Notes under the pieces: model-generated
The model's input: the letters and a program-made list of their open reading frames with translations, nothing else
Database searches by the model: none
Told to the model about the DNA's origin: nothing
Shown: positions 25,532 to 33,775 of the stretch, one piece after another
Position numbering within the stretch: the stretch's first letter is position 1
How the letters are laid out: each line of letters opens with the position of its first letter
NCBI GenBank assembly: GCA_944389865.1
Contig: CALXNX010000003.1
Coordinates: 18,146-82,145, forward strand
Reading direction: 5' to 3'
DNA: 64,000 nt
DNA from: an uncultured Succinivibrionaceae bacterium
GTDB taxonomy: Bacteria > Pseudomonadota > Gammaproteobacteria > Enterobacterales > Succinivibrionaceae
Translations under genes and position numbers: made by a program

Positions 25532-26912
25532 CAGCCGGCATGGCCAGGGTTACGGTGAAATCCGAGTAATTGGTCTGATAGATCTGCAGCGAGGCGGCGT
25601 TGGACCAGATTAAGGCGTGCTCGTAGACCTGCAGCCCGTGCCCCGGGTCGCCGCCGAAGATGTTCAGCCCGCGGACAAATTGGGTTAAATTTAAGTTCTC
25701 AAGACCGCGCACAGTCTCTAAAAAGCCCTCCAGGCGGATCAGCAGACCGGGGTCTGCCGCACTGCTGAAGGGAAAGAAGGTCTCGGCTACGCGCGGATTC
25801 TGCCGCCCGGCCCACACCCGCTCAATTGAAAAGAGTCCGTAGATAAAAGCCAAATTGCACTCGGCATCGTTCATATTCTGCTCTTTGGCCAAAAGATACA
25901 GCATCCGCGCGCGCAGCATGGAGCATTTTAAGGTCTCAAAAGCGGCATTCTTGGCAAAGACGTCATCGCCCTGCGCGGCCACGAAGGTAAGTCCGTGGAG
26001 CGCCGTCACCGCCAATACGGCGGCAAGCGCGTACGGTCCGAAGGACTGCAGCACCTGGGCATAATTCCACAGATTATCCTTAAACTCGGGGCGATGGAAT
26101 TTCAGCAGCGAAATGGCATCGCTCTGCATATAAGGGCGGCGGCGGACAATGCCGTCGATGACCGCCTGATCCAGTTTTTGGGAGATCAGGCTCTTAATCA
26201 GCACGAAGATGTGAGCATTTTTAAGCAGCACATCCTTATCGGTATAGTAGGCGTGCGGCTTAAAGAACACGCTCTGCACCAAGTCGGTGGAGCTGGCAAA
26301 GGCCTCCATGCGCTGATCTAAAGTCTGCATGCCGCAGGTGATGATCTTAAGGCGGGGATTGCGCAGCTTCAGCTGCTGCGCCTGCTCCAAATCCTGCTGC
26401 AGATTAGGACTCCAGCGCACGATCACGTAGTCAAAACAGGCAATCTGCTCATTCCAGGCGCTGCTCTGCGCAAAACAGGCCAAATCAGCTGCAAAGCGGA
26501 CATTGCGCCGCTTGAGCGCCGTGACCCACTGCTGCTGCGCCGGCAGCGGCGGGATGCGCTCCTGCACATGCACCACTAAGCGCCCGGCAGGATATTTGCC
26601 GCAGGAGGTCAGAAGCTCGCGGCACAGTGGCAGGGCGATCATGGCGCTGGCGTGCTGGCCGATGAAGCTGCTGAGGCTGCGGCGCATTAAAAAACCGGTG
26701 AGCACATGCGGAACATGCTTTGGCTCTAAACGGCCGGCTACCAGCATATTCCCGGCGGTAAATTCCAGGTAATAGAGATTGGTCACCCCGTTTAAGTCAT
26801 AAATCGGAGTGCGCACAATCAAATGACAGCGATTGACCGAGCGCCGGTAGGTCGGCTTTTCAGGCTCGGGCTGCTTCTGCATAGGAATTTCTGCGGCCAT
26901 GCTCCCTATCAT
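25524..26912 (-). CDS. YuxH-like EAL/HDOD-domain protein, EAL degenerate
   Basis: This 462-residue protein begins RTPIYDLNGVTNLYYLEF, equivalent to the RQPIFD...YELLYR start of the YuxH family. A poorly conserved EAL-like half (about 30-220) lacks the ExL, DDFG and EGVE catalytic residues, and an HDOD-like helical half follows (about 225-430). It is unlikely to hydrolyse c-di-GMP and may bind it or act as a signalling scaffold. Its 3' end overlaps that of the GGDEF/EAL gene by 8 bases, convergently. Function is inferred only from domain class. Confidence 0.68.
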   Translation of the reverse strand: MIGSMAAEIPMQKQPEPEKPTYRRSVNRCHLIVRTPIYDLNGVTNLYYLEFTAGNMLVAGRLEPKHVPHVLTGFLMRRSLSSFIGQHASAMIALPLCRELLTSCGKYPAGRLVVHVQERIPPLPAQQQWVTALKRRNVRFAADLACFAQSSAWNEQIACFDYVIVRWSPNLQQDLEQAQQLKLRNPRLKIITCGMQTLDQRMEAFASSTDLVQSVFFKPHAYYTDKDVLLKNAHIFVLIKSLISQKLDQAVIDGIVRRRPYMQSDAISLLKFHRPEFKDNLWNYAQVLQSFGPYALAAVLAVTALHGLTFVAAQGDDVFAKNAAFETLKCSMLRARMLYLLAKEQNMNDAECNLAFIYGLFSIERVWAGRQNPRVAETFFPFSSAADPGLLIRLEGFLETVRGLENLNLTQFVRGLNIFGGDPGHGLQVYEHALIWSNAASLQIYQTNYSDFTVTLAMPAAI

Positions 26913-27128
26913 GCTCCCGCCCCCTCCGTCAGACGGAATAAAGATAAAACAGCGGAGAAGTTAATTACAGTGAGTTTAAGCTTATGCTCTGCACTCAGTC
27001 GCAGATGCGGGATATATGATAGCGCGCCCCTTCAGGGGCGCACCGGACAGCAGAATAAAAGTTTGAATAATATGCGCCGGATCATGTTTTCAGCCGCAGC
27101 GGCAGCGGCGGCTGGATGAAAGGAAAGT

Positions 27129-28496
27129 TTAAAAATCAGCTGCTTTCTGCAGACTGTCTGCCAGGTAAGCGGCCAGCCCGTTGAAAGATCCATTGCTCAT
27201 GGTAAGAATGACGGTGCCCGGCTTCAGCCTGCCTGCAAGATAATCCCGCAGCGCCCCGAAATCGGTAAACACCTGATGCGGAACCGGACACTGCGCCATC
27301 ACCGCCGCGGCGTCAAATTTGACCTGCGGGCCCTGATAGATCACCGCCTCATCGGCCGGGGCAAAGGCGGCCGGCAGGGCGGCACTGTTCGCCCCCTGCT
27401 TCATGGAGTTTGAGCGCGGCTCGAACACCGCAATAATGCGGGCATCCCGGCCCGCATGTGCGCGCAGGCCCTCCAGGGTGGCCAGCACCGCCGTGGGATG
27501 ATGGGCAAAATCGTCGTAAACGGCGCAGCCGTTTTTGGCCGCCTTAAGCTCCAGACGGCGCTTGGGCAGCTTGTAGGTCTCAAGCGCTTTGGCCGCCTGC
27601 ACCGGTTCGACGCTGACGGTGGATGCCGCGGCGATGGCCGCTAAGGCATTGCGCACATTGTGCGCGCCGCAGCAGGGCAGCGTGAAGGTACCAAGCTCCG
27701 CCCCCTGATAACTTAAAACATAGCCCGAGCCGTCCTCTTCAGTTAATTTAGCGTTAAAGCCCGCAGGTCCTGCAAAATAAATTTTCCCGCTCCACAGCCC
27801 GCGGGATAAGACATCCTCCAAGGCCGCGTCGCCCTGCGGCACTATCACATGGCCGCGCCCGGGAATAGTGCGTACTAAATGGTGAAACTGCCGCTTAATT
27901 TCCTCTAAGGATGCAAAAATATCGGCGTGATCGTATTCCAGATTATTCAGCACCGCAGTGACCGGGCGGTAATGGACGAATTTAGAGCGCTTGTCAAAGA
28001 AGGCGCAGTCATATTCATCAGCCTCAATCACAAAGTACGGACTGTCCGACGCCCGCGCGCCGACCGCAAAGTTTTCGGGCACGCCGCCGATTAAAAAACC
28101 GGGATTCAGGCCGGCGCACTCCAGGATCCACGCCAGCATCGCGGTAGTGGTGGTCTTGCCGTGCGTGCCGGCCACAGCCAGCACTTCCTTATCCTTTAAA
28201 TAATGCTCATAAAGCCACTGCGGCCCGGAGACGTAGGGGATCTTTTCATTCAGCAGCCGCTCAATCACCGGCATGCCGCGCTTCATCACATTGCCGACCA
28301 CGACTAAATCAGGCTTAAGGCTGAGCTGCTCGGCCCCAAAGCCCTGCATGATCTCAATGCCGGCTGCCTCAAGCTCAGTGCTCATCGGCGGATAGACATT
28401 TAAATCACAGCCGCTGACCTGATGGCCGGCCGCTTTAGCGATCAGGGCGATGCCGCCCATAAAGGTGCCGCAGATCCCCAGGATATGAATATGCAT
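27129..28496 (-). CDS. mpl: UDP-N-acetylmuramate:L-alanyl-gamma-D-glutamyl-meso-diaminopimelate ligase
   Basis: Mpl reuses the tripeptide released from old peptidoglycan by ligating it to UDP-MurNAc. The 455 residues follow the Mur-ligase plan: a Rossmann N-terminus (ILGICGTFMGGIA), the ATP loop GTHGKTTTTAML (about residues 109-120), YDDFAHHP and FEPRSNSMK in the C-terminal half. MurC differs at these last motifs, so Mpl is the better call. It begins at the TGATG overlap with apbE. The muropeptide permease ampG is encoded at 49.6 kb. Confidence 0.95.
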   Translation of the reverse strand: MHIHILGICGTFMGGIALIAKAAGHQVSGCDLNVYPPMSTELEAAGIEIMQGFGAEQLSLKPDLVVVGNVMKRGMPVIERLLNEKIPYVSGPQWLYEHYLKDKEVLAVAGTHGKTTTTAMLAWILECAGLNPGFLIGGVPENFAVGARASDSPYFVIEADEYDCAFFDKRSKFVHYRPVTAVLNNLEYDHADIFASLEEIKRQFHHLVRTIPGRGHVIVPQGDAALEDVLSRGLWSGKIYFAGPAGFNAKLTEEDGSGYVLSYQGAELGTFTLPCCGAHNVRNALAAIAAASTVSVEPVQAAKALETYKLPKRRLELKAAKNGCAVYDDFAHHPTAVLATLEGLRAHAGRDARIIAVFEPRSNSMKQGANSAALPAAFAPADEAVIYQGPQVKFDAAAVMAQCPVPHQVFTDFGALRDYLAGRLKPGTVILTMSNGSFNGLAAYLADSLQKAADF

Positions 28497-29563
28497 CAGC
28501 GTCCCTCCGGCAGATCACACTTTAAATAAGGCTCAAAATAGCGGTTATAGCGCCCCACGGGCTTGCCGTCCTGCATCTCGATGACGTACACCGGGGTTTC
28601 CTGACTGTCGCCCCAGGCCAAAGCCTGATCCGCCCCCAGCACCATTAAGCCGGTATCCAGAGTATCGGTAATGAGCGCATTGCGCGCGATCACCGTCACC
28701 GACACGGTGTGATGATCGACAGGCTGGCCGGTGGCCGGATCGATGATGTGCGAGAAGCGCTTGCCGGTCTTTTCATCGACAAAATAATTGCGGTACGAGC
28801 CTGAGGTGGACATGGCCATGCCCTGCGGGCACACCACGGCAAAAGGCTGACCGTCGGGATCGACCGGATTGACGATGCCCACGCGCCACGGCCGGCCCTC
28901 AGGATTGACGCCCCGCGAGCGGCTCGCTCCGGCGATGGAAACTAAATAGGAAGGAATGCGCTGCTCGTCTAAGAAGGCCGCTAATTCATCGACCCCAAGG
29001 CCCTCGCCTACGGTGGAGAGATCCAGCTGCACGCGCGGATCTTTTTTCTCCAGGAAAGCCGCACCGCCGATATAGGTTACCGCGTATTTATCGCGCCCTA
29101 CGTACTCGCGCACCGCAGCGATTTCGTCAGCCGTCGGCACCTTTTCCGGGCGCCCGTCAGGTCCAAAGCCCCATAAGTTGACCAGGGGCCCTACCGAGAG
29201 CTCCACCGCGCCGCCGATGCGCAGCGACTGCCGGTTAACCTCTTCAATCACGTGGGCCAAATAAGTGGAAATCTGCAGCGGCTTGGTGTCGCGCTGATTG
29301 AAGCGCGACAGCTCACTGTTCTTATCAAAAGTGGAAATAATGCTGCTGATTTGATTAAAGCGCTGCTCTGCATCCTGCTGCAGCTGTCTGCTGCCTCCCG
29401 GATACGAGCCCGGCACGGTGAGCTGATAGAAAGTACCCATGGTCTGGCCGGTGACGCGTACCGCCTGCGGCGCTTTATCTGCGCTGGCGCTGTCCCCGCC
29501 GCAGCCTGACAGGCCCATCAGTACGGCTGCGCTCAGCAGAGCGCATATCCCCTTTTTCAGCAT
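28496..29563 (-). CDS. apbE: FAD:protein FMN transferase (flavinylation of Nqr)
   Basis: ApbE is a periplasmic lipoprotein that transfers FMN from FAD to threonines in D..SGAT motifs, maturing NqrB and NqrC. The 355 residues have a lipoprotein signal ending LMGLSGC, the GQTMGTFYQLTV start, the LSVGPLVNLWGFGP block, DLSTVGEG and the C-terminal ITDTLDTGLMVLG with the Mg-binding Asp/Thr. The usual substrate-loop glycines (SIGG) are replaced by SIAGAS. It lies between nqrM and mpl in one minus-strand run. Its targets NqrB (SGATPLA) and NqrC (SGATLTT) are encoded at 41-43 kb. Confidence 0.95.
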   Translation of the reverse strand: MLKKGICALLSAAVLMGLSGCGGDSASADKAPQAVRVTGQTMGTFYQLTVPGSYPGGSRQLQQDAEQRFNQISSIISTFDKNSELSRFNQRDTKPLQISTYLAHVIEEVNRQSLRIGGAVELSVGPLVNLWGFGPDGRPEKVPTADEIAAVREYVGRDKYAVTYIGGAAFLEKKDPRVQLDLSTVGEGLGVDELAAFLDEQRIPSYLVSIAGASRSRGVNPEGRPWRVGIVNPVDPDGQPFAVVCPQGMAMSTSGSYRNYFVDEKTGKRFSHIIDPATGQPVDHHTVSVTVIARNALITDTLDTGLMVLGADQALAWGDSQETPVYVIEMQDGKPVGRYNRYFEPYLKCDLPEGR

Positions 29564-29576
29564 GATTTATCTGTCC

Positions 29577-29804
29577 TTATACCTGCTTATGTTCAATCTT
29601 CAGATCGGCCTGACAGGTCTTGCCCGGCTTATGGCTTTTATTGCCGGCAAAACCGCAGTTTAAGGTGCAGGCGCTGCAGGTAAGCCCTTCCAGGGCCGCC
29701 GTCGCTTCTTCCTCTGACTGCATCGGCCGGCCGCGCAGCACTAAGCTTAAGGCCAGACTGCCGACAAAGAGCAGAAAGAAGAGAAAAGAAATGAGGTAAA
29801 TCAT
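29577..29804 (-). CDS. nqrM: Na+-NQR maturation factor NqrM
   Basis: This 75-residue protein has one N-terminal membrane helix (about 2-25) and the conserved CSACTLNC cysteine cluster (about 43-50), with a further Cys near the end. NqrM is required to deliver iron to the membrane-buried NqrD/NqrE centre. In Vibrio it follows nqrF-apbE; here it precedes apbE and is ~10 kb from the nqr operon, but the nqrM-apbE pairing is kept. A second, out-of-frame ORF over the same region is a shadow. Confidence 0.93.
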   Translation of the reverse strand: MIYLISFLFFLLFVGSLALSLVLRGRPMQSEEEATAALEGLTCSACTLNCGFAGNKSHKPGKTCQADLKIEHKQV

Positions 29805-29846
29805 ATATACTCCCGACGTTATGCATCAGCATCCAAGCTTCGGTGC

Positions 29847-29925
29847 ATTATAGCCTAAAGCGCCGCCTGCCTGCCTGAGAGGCCGCTGCGAACTTTTCGC
29901 AGCGGCCGCAGTAAAGTTATATAAT
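29847..29925. promoter_or_regulatory. divergent nqrM/proS promoter region with a perfect palindrome
   Basis: Two TATAAT boxes face outward: minus strand at 29847-29852 (towards nqrM-apbE-mpl) and plus strand at 29920-29925 (towards proS). Between them lies a perfect 12-base inverted repeat (29881-29892/29896-29907, GGCCGCTGCGAA arms, 3-base loop) covering the -35 zone of the proS promoter. No good -35 is seen on either side. That fits either an activator-dependent promoter or an operator, or an old bidirectional hairpin. Confidence 0.45.
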
Positions 29926-30021
29926 ACCGGGTTTAGTTTTTAAGCACCTGCAGATGTCTGCAGTTTGTCTGTATTAATTTGTACTAATTCGGCTTTATCC
30001 ATACAATTTTAGGAAAGTGAG

Positions 30022-31743
30022 ATGCGTACCAGCAAATATCTGTTATCAACTTTAAAGGAAAATCCCGCTGAAGCTGCGGTAGTCAGCCATCGCCTGATGC
30101 TGCGCGCCGGCTTAATCCGCCAGATTGCCTCCGGCATCTATACCTGGCTTCCTACCGGCCTGCGCGTGCTCCATAAGGTTGAAGCGGTGATCCGCGAGGA
30201 GATGAATAAGACCGGAGCCATTGAGCTTTCCATGCCGGTGGTGCAGCCGGCTGATTTATGGCGCGAAAGCGGCCGCTACGAAAAGTACGGTCCGGAGCTC
30301 TGCCGCCTCAAGGATCGCAAGCACAATGAATTTGTGCTCGGTCCTACCCACGAGGAGGTCATCACCGCCATTGCCCGCCGCGAGATCAAATCCGCCCGCC
30401 AGCTGCCTATGAATCTCTATCAGATTCAGACCAAATTCCGCGATGAGATCCGCCCGCGCTTCGGCGTGATGCGCGGCCGCGAATTTTTAATGAAGGACGC
30501 TTACTCCTTCCATTTAGATCATGCCTCCTTAGAAGAGACCTATCAGGATATGTATGACGCCTACAGCGCCATCTTCACCCGCTTAGGCCTCGACTTCCGT
30601 CCGGTGGAGGCTGATACCGGCGCCATCGGCGGCAATCACTCCCACGAGTTCCAGGTTTTAGCCGATGCCGGCGAGGACACCATCGTGTTCTCCGATGCCT
30701 CAGACTACGCTGCCAATATCGAAATGGCCGAAACCATTGAAACCGCTGAGCGTCCGGCCCCGGGCGCGGCCTGCAGCAGGGCCGCCACCCCCGGCTGCCA
30801 CAGCGTGGATGAAGCTGCCAAGGCCTTAGGCCTGCCCAGCGATCAGGTATTAAAGAGCCTCATCGTGCGCGGCGAGCGCAATGAGGAGGGCAGGTACGAG
30901 CTTATCATGTGCTGCCTTAAGGGCAATCAGGAATTAAATGAGATCAAAGCAGGAAAAGTACCGGGCCTGTCCAATCCGCTTGAATTTGCGACCGACGAGG
31001 AAATCACCGACTTTACCGGTGCAGCTCCGGGCTCGCTGGGGCCTGTGGGCTTCAAGGGCCGCATCTTAGTGGATCGCGCCGCCGACAGAATGGGCAATTT
31101 TGCCTGCGGGGCCAATGAGAACGGCTTTCACTTAATCAATGTCAACTGGGATCGCGATGTGCCCAAATATGAAGTGTGCGATCTGCGCAATGTCGAGGAA
31201 GGCGATTTAAGCCCGGACGGCAAGGGCCGTCTGCACCTGCGCAAGGGCATTGAAGTAGGTCAGGTCTTTATGCTGGGCAAAAAGTACTCAGAGGCCATGG
31301 GCGCCGTGGTGATGGATGAGAACGGCGCATCCATCCCGATGGAGATGGGCTGCTACGGCATCGGCGTGACCCGCGTCATCGCCGCTGCCATTGAGCAGCA
31401 TCATGACGATCGCGGCATCATTTGGCCCGATGCCATGGCCCCGTTTGACGTATCCATCATCGCCATTAAGCCGGGCCGCTGCCCGCAGGTGCATGAGACT
31501 GCAGAAAAGCTGTATGCACAGCTCGAAGCTGCCGGCGTCGAGGTGCTCTACGACGATCGCGACGAGCGTCCTGGCGTGATGTTTGCCGACGCTGAGCTTA
31601 TCGGTATTCCGCATATTATTACTATCGGCGAGAAGTCCTTAGCTGCAGGCGAGATTGAGTACAAAGATCGCCGCACCGGCGCCAAGGAGAACGTCAAGGT
31701 CGAAGATATGGCCGCTTTCATTCAGGGCAAGCTCAAAAGATAA
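30022..31743 (+). CDS. proS: prolyl-tRNA synthetase (bacterial type with editing domain)
   Basis: This class II synthetase charges tRNA-Pro. The 573 residues begin [15 protein letters not shown], as in E. coli (572). Motif 2 ([21 protein letters not shown]) is at about 135-155, and the YbaK-type editing insertion that deacylates Ala-tRNA-Pro is at about 230-385. Motif 3 (GCYGIGVTR) is at about 442-450, followed by the anticodon-binding domain. A clear terminator follows at 31785. Upstream is the nqrM/proS palindromic promoter region. Confidence 0.98.
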   Translation: MRTSKYLLSTLKENPAEAAVVSHRLMLRAGLIRQIASGIYTWLPTGLRVLHKVEAVIREEMNKTGAIELSMPVVQPADLWRESGRYEKYGPELCRLKDRKHNEFVLGPTHEEVITAIARREIKSARQLPMNLYQIQTKFRDEIRPRFGVMRGREFLMKDAYSFHLDHASLEETYQDMYDAYSAIFTRLGLDFRPVEADTGAIGGNHSHEFQVLADAGEDTIVFSDASDYAANIEMAETIETAERPAPGAACSRAATPGCHSVDEAAKALGLPSDQVLKSLIVRGERNEEGRYELIMCCLKGNQELNEIKAGKVPGLSNPLEFATDEEITDFTGAAPGSLGPVGFKGRILVDRAADRMGNFACGANENGFHLINVNWDRDVPKYEVCDLRNVEEGDLSPDGKGRLHLRKGIEVGQVFMLGKKYSEAMGAVVMDENGASIPMEMGCYGIGVTRVIAAAIEQHHDDRGIIWPDAMAPFDVSIIAIKPGRCPQVHETAEKLYAQLEAAGVEVLYDDRDERPGVMFADAELIGIPHIITIGEKSLAAGEIEYKDRRTGAKENVKVEDMAAFIQGKLKR

Positions 31744-31784
31744 GCTTAAAGCTAAAGTAAGCAGTCAGCTTAAGAGCTCAAACA

Positions 31785-31816
31785 GCCGCGCCTTTGGCGC
31801 GGCTTATTTGTCTTTA
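31785..31816 (+). terminator. proS intrinsic terminator
   Basis: Perfect 8-base stem GCCGCGCC/GGCGCGGC with a TTT loop (31785-31803), followed by a T-rich run TTATTTGTCTTT. Confidence 0.8.
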
Positions 31817-31827
31817 AAATCAAAAAA

Positions 31828-32328
31828 TCAGGGCAGAGGATGTTCTTTGAGCGCGGCGGTGCGCACTTTAAGCGCCCAGATCTGCGCCGCCTGGAGCATC
31901 GGCTGCATGCTGACCTTCAGCCTGTCCGCAGGCGCTTTGCTGCCGTGATGGTGCATGAGGATCGTAAGCGCATCAAGCGCCTGCGCACCGGATAAAAACT
32001 CGACCTCGCCGTCCCCTGCCAAACTCTTAAAGTAATTGCTGCTGCGGCAGTCCTCAGTTAAATGCAGCACGCTGCGCAGGGTGACGGCAAAGGCCGCCTG
32101 AGGACAGCGGCGCAGCAGCTCATATTTGCGCCCGGACCGCGCCCCGTGAAAGATCAGATAAAGCTCGTTATCGCGCACTAAGGGGGCATAGTTAACCGTC
32201 ACGGCGTAAGGATAAGGCTCATCCTTGAGCGCCAGGGTCATTTCCCGTCCCTCGGTAAAGGCGGCGATCACGGCATTCAGATCCGTACATCCCCGGGCGC
32301 TGCGGCGCAGCGGTGCAAGAGTAAACAT
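31828..32328 (-). CDS. pyridoxamine 5'-phosphate oxidase-like flavin reductase (NimA-like family)
   Basis: This 166-residue split-barrel flavoprotein is of the NimA/PNPOx-like family. It begins LRRSARGCTDLNAVIAAFTEGREMTLAL and has YPYAVTVNY and the LIFHGARSGRKYELL strand-helix that usually contacts the FMN phosphate. Related proteins bind FMN or haem, and some reduce nitroimidazoles; the substrate here is unknown. The frame opens with a TTG at 32331, but the adjacent ATG at 32328 with GAGGA upstream is the start. It converges on proS and is divergent from mglB. Confidence 0.83.
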   Translation of the reverse strand: MFTLAPLRRSARGCTDLNAVIAAFTEGREMTLALKDEPYPYAVTVNYAPLVRDNELYLIFHGARSGRKYELLRRCPQAAFAVTLRSVLHLTEDCRSSNYFKSLAGDGEVEFLSGAQALDALTILMHHHGSKAPADRLKVSMQPMLQAAQIWALKVRTAALKEHPLP

Positions 32329-32467
32329 CAATTTTTCCTCACCTGTAAGCCGAAAAGCTGCAGCATTTTATCCTGTTTTATCCTCCTGCAGTGCAGCACT
32401 TCAGGACAATCACCGCAAAAGTGCAGGTAAAGGGCTGATTTTTCGTGACTGCGCTCAAAGAATTGAA

Positions 32468-32483
32468 ATGTAAACGTTATCAC
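32468..32483 (+). promoter_or_regulatory. GalR/GalS-like operator upstream of mglB
   Basis: ATGTAAACGTTATCAC resembles the 16-base GalR/GalS operator form GTGTAAAC/GTTTACAC: 7 of 8 in the left half, 6 of 8 in the right, with the central CG of LacI-family sites. It lies 50 bases before the -35. A regulator gene is not in this window, so assignment is by sequence likeness and context. Confidence 0.5.
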
Positions 32484-32532
32484 CATCTCAGCATCAGACT
32501 TATTTTTACTGTTTAAAATCAATCAGATAAAA

Positions 32533-32561
32533 TTGTTAGATCATGTAACTTATCTTATAAT
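32533..32561 (+). promoter_or_regulatory. sigma70 promoter of mglBAC
   Basis: TTGTTA (32533-32538), 17-base spacer, perfect TATAAT (32556-32561). It leaves a leader of about 110 bases before the mglB ATG, which is preceded by a strong GGAGG. With the operator above, this accounts for most of the 32329-32677 gap. Confidence 0.7.
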
Positions 32562-32677
32562 ACATTACATACAGGTATTTAATCAGCGTAAAAATGCGCC
32601 TCAGCTCTCATTTTCCCGCGGCGTAAATCATTAGTATAAGCGGCGATCAGAAGTTTCATTTTTCGGAGGAACATTCC

Positions 32678-33697
32678 ATGAAGAAGACCTTAACCGCACT
32701 TGCCGCCGGCATCGCCTTTGCCGCCCTCAGCGCCTCTGCCGCTCAGGCCGACGACGTCTTAATCGGCTCGTGCATTTACAAGTTCGACGACACCTTTATG
32801 ACCGGCGTGCGCAACAATATGCAGAAAGCAGCCGATGATTTAGGTGCTGAAATTGAGCTGGTGGACTCCCAGAACCGTCAGCCGGCCCAGAACGATCAGG
32901 TCGATACCTTCATTACCAAGGGCGTGACCGCCTTAGTGATTAACCCGGTGGACCGCAGCGCAGCCGGCCCCTTAGTAGACAAGGCCAAGGCTGCCGGCCT
33001 GCCGATTGTCTTCATCAACCGCGAGCCTGAGAAAGCCCTGCTCGACAACTGGGAAAAGGCCTGGTACGTCGGCGCTAAGGCTGAAGAGTCCGGCACCATC
33101 GGCGGCGAACTTATCGCTGACTACTTCAAGAGCCACCCTGAGGCCGACAAGAACGGCGACGGCGTGCTGCAGTACATCTTAATTAAGGGCGAGCAGGGCC
33201 ATCAGGACGCTACGCTGCGCTCTGAGTACTGCGTCAAGGCCATGAAGGATGCCGGCCTGAAGATTGAAGAGATCGGCGCTGACAATGCCAACTGGGATAA
33301 GGTGCAGGGCCATGACAAGATGAAGAACTTCATCACCTCCAAGGGCATTGAGAGCATCGAAGCCGTGCTGGCCAACAACGACGACATGGCTTTAGGCGCT
33401 ATCGAGGCCTTAAAGTCTGAAGGCTACAACACCGGCAAGGATCCCTCCAAGTATATTCCGGTGGTGGGCGTGGACGCTACTGCTCCGGCCCTGCAGGCTA
33501 TTGCCAACGGCCAGATGCTGGGCACCTCCTTAAATGACGCCTACAATCAGGGCACCGCTGCGGTCCGTATTGCCGTGCAGGCCTCTAAGGGCGAGCCGGT
33601 CACCGACGAGTCCATCGGCTACAAGATCACCGACGGCAAGTATGTGTGGATCCCGTACGTGAAGGTCACCGCCGACAACTACAAGGACTTCATGTAA
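32678..33697 (+). CDS. mglB: galactose/methyl-galactoside ABC transporter, periplasmic binding protein
   Basis: MglB captures galactose or glucose in the periplasm and hands it to MglAC; in E. coli it is also the chemoreceptor ligand. It has a signal peptide (cleavage near AAQA/DD) and starts VLIGSCIYKFDDTFM. The type I periplasmic fold has the sugar-pocket segments FINREPE, NNDDMALGAIEAL and VVGVDATAPAL. The family's EF-hand-like calcium loop is present as DKNGDGVLQ. At 339 residues it is of normal length. It is the first and presumably most expressed gene of the operon, with a hairpin between it and mglA. Confidence 0.96.
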   Translation: MKKTLTALAAGIAFAALSASAAQADDVLIGSCIYKFDDTFMTGVRNNMQKAADDLGAEIELVDSQNRQPAQNDQVDTFITKGVTALVINPVDRSAAGPLVDKAKAAGLPIVFINREPEKALLDNWEKAWYVGAKAEESGTIGGELIADYFKSHPEADKNGDGVLQYILIKGEQGHQDATLRSEYCVKAMKDAGLKIEEIGADNANWDKVQGHDKMKNFITSKGIESIEAVLANNDDMALGAIEALKSEGYNTGKDPSKYIPVVGVDATAPALQAIANGQMLGTSLNDAYNQGTAAVRIAVQASKGEPVTDESIGYKITDGKYVWIPYVKVTADNYKDFM

Positions 33698-33723
33698 TTT
33701 CAGGTCCTTTTTCCCTGCAAAAG

Positions 33724-33747
33724 CCCCCTGTCTGCCAGGGGGTTTTA
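33724..33747 (+). terminator. mglB-mglA intercistronic hairpin (partial terminator)
   Basis: A CCCCCTG/CAGGGGG stem with a TCTGC loop followed by TTTTAGTTT. In binding-protein operons such structures keep the first gene's transcript in excess over the membrane components. Confidence 0.75.
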
Positions 33748-33775
33748 GTTTAAGCTTAAGCGAGGACTTAAACAC

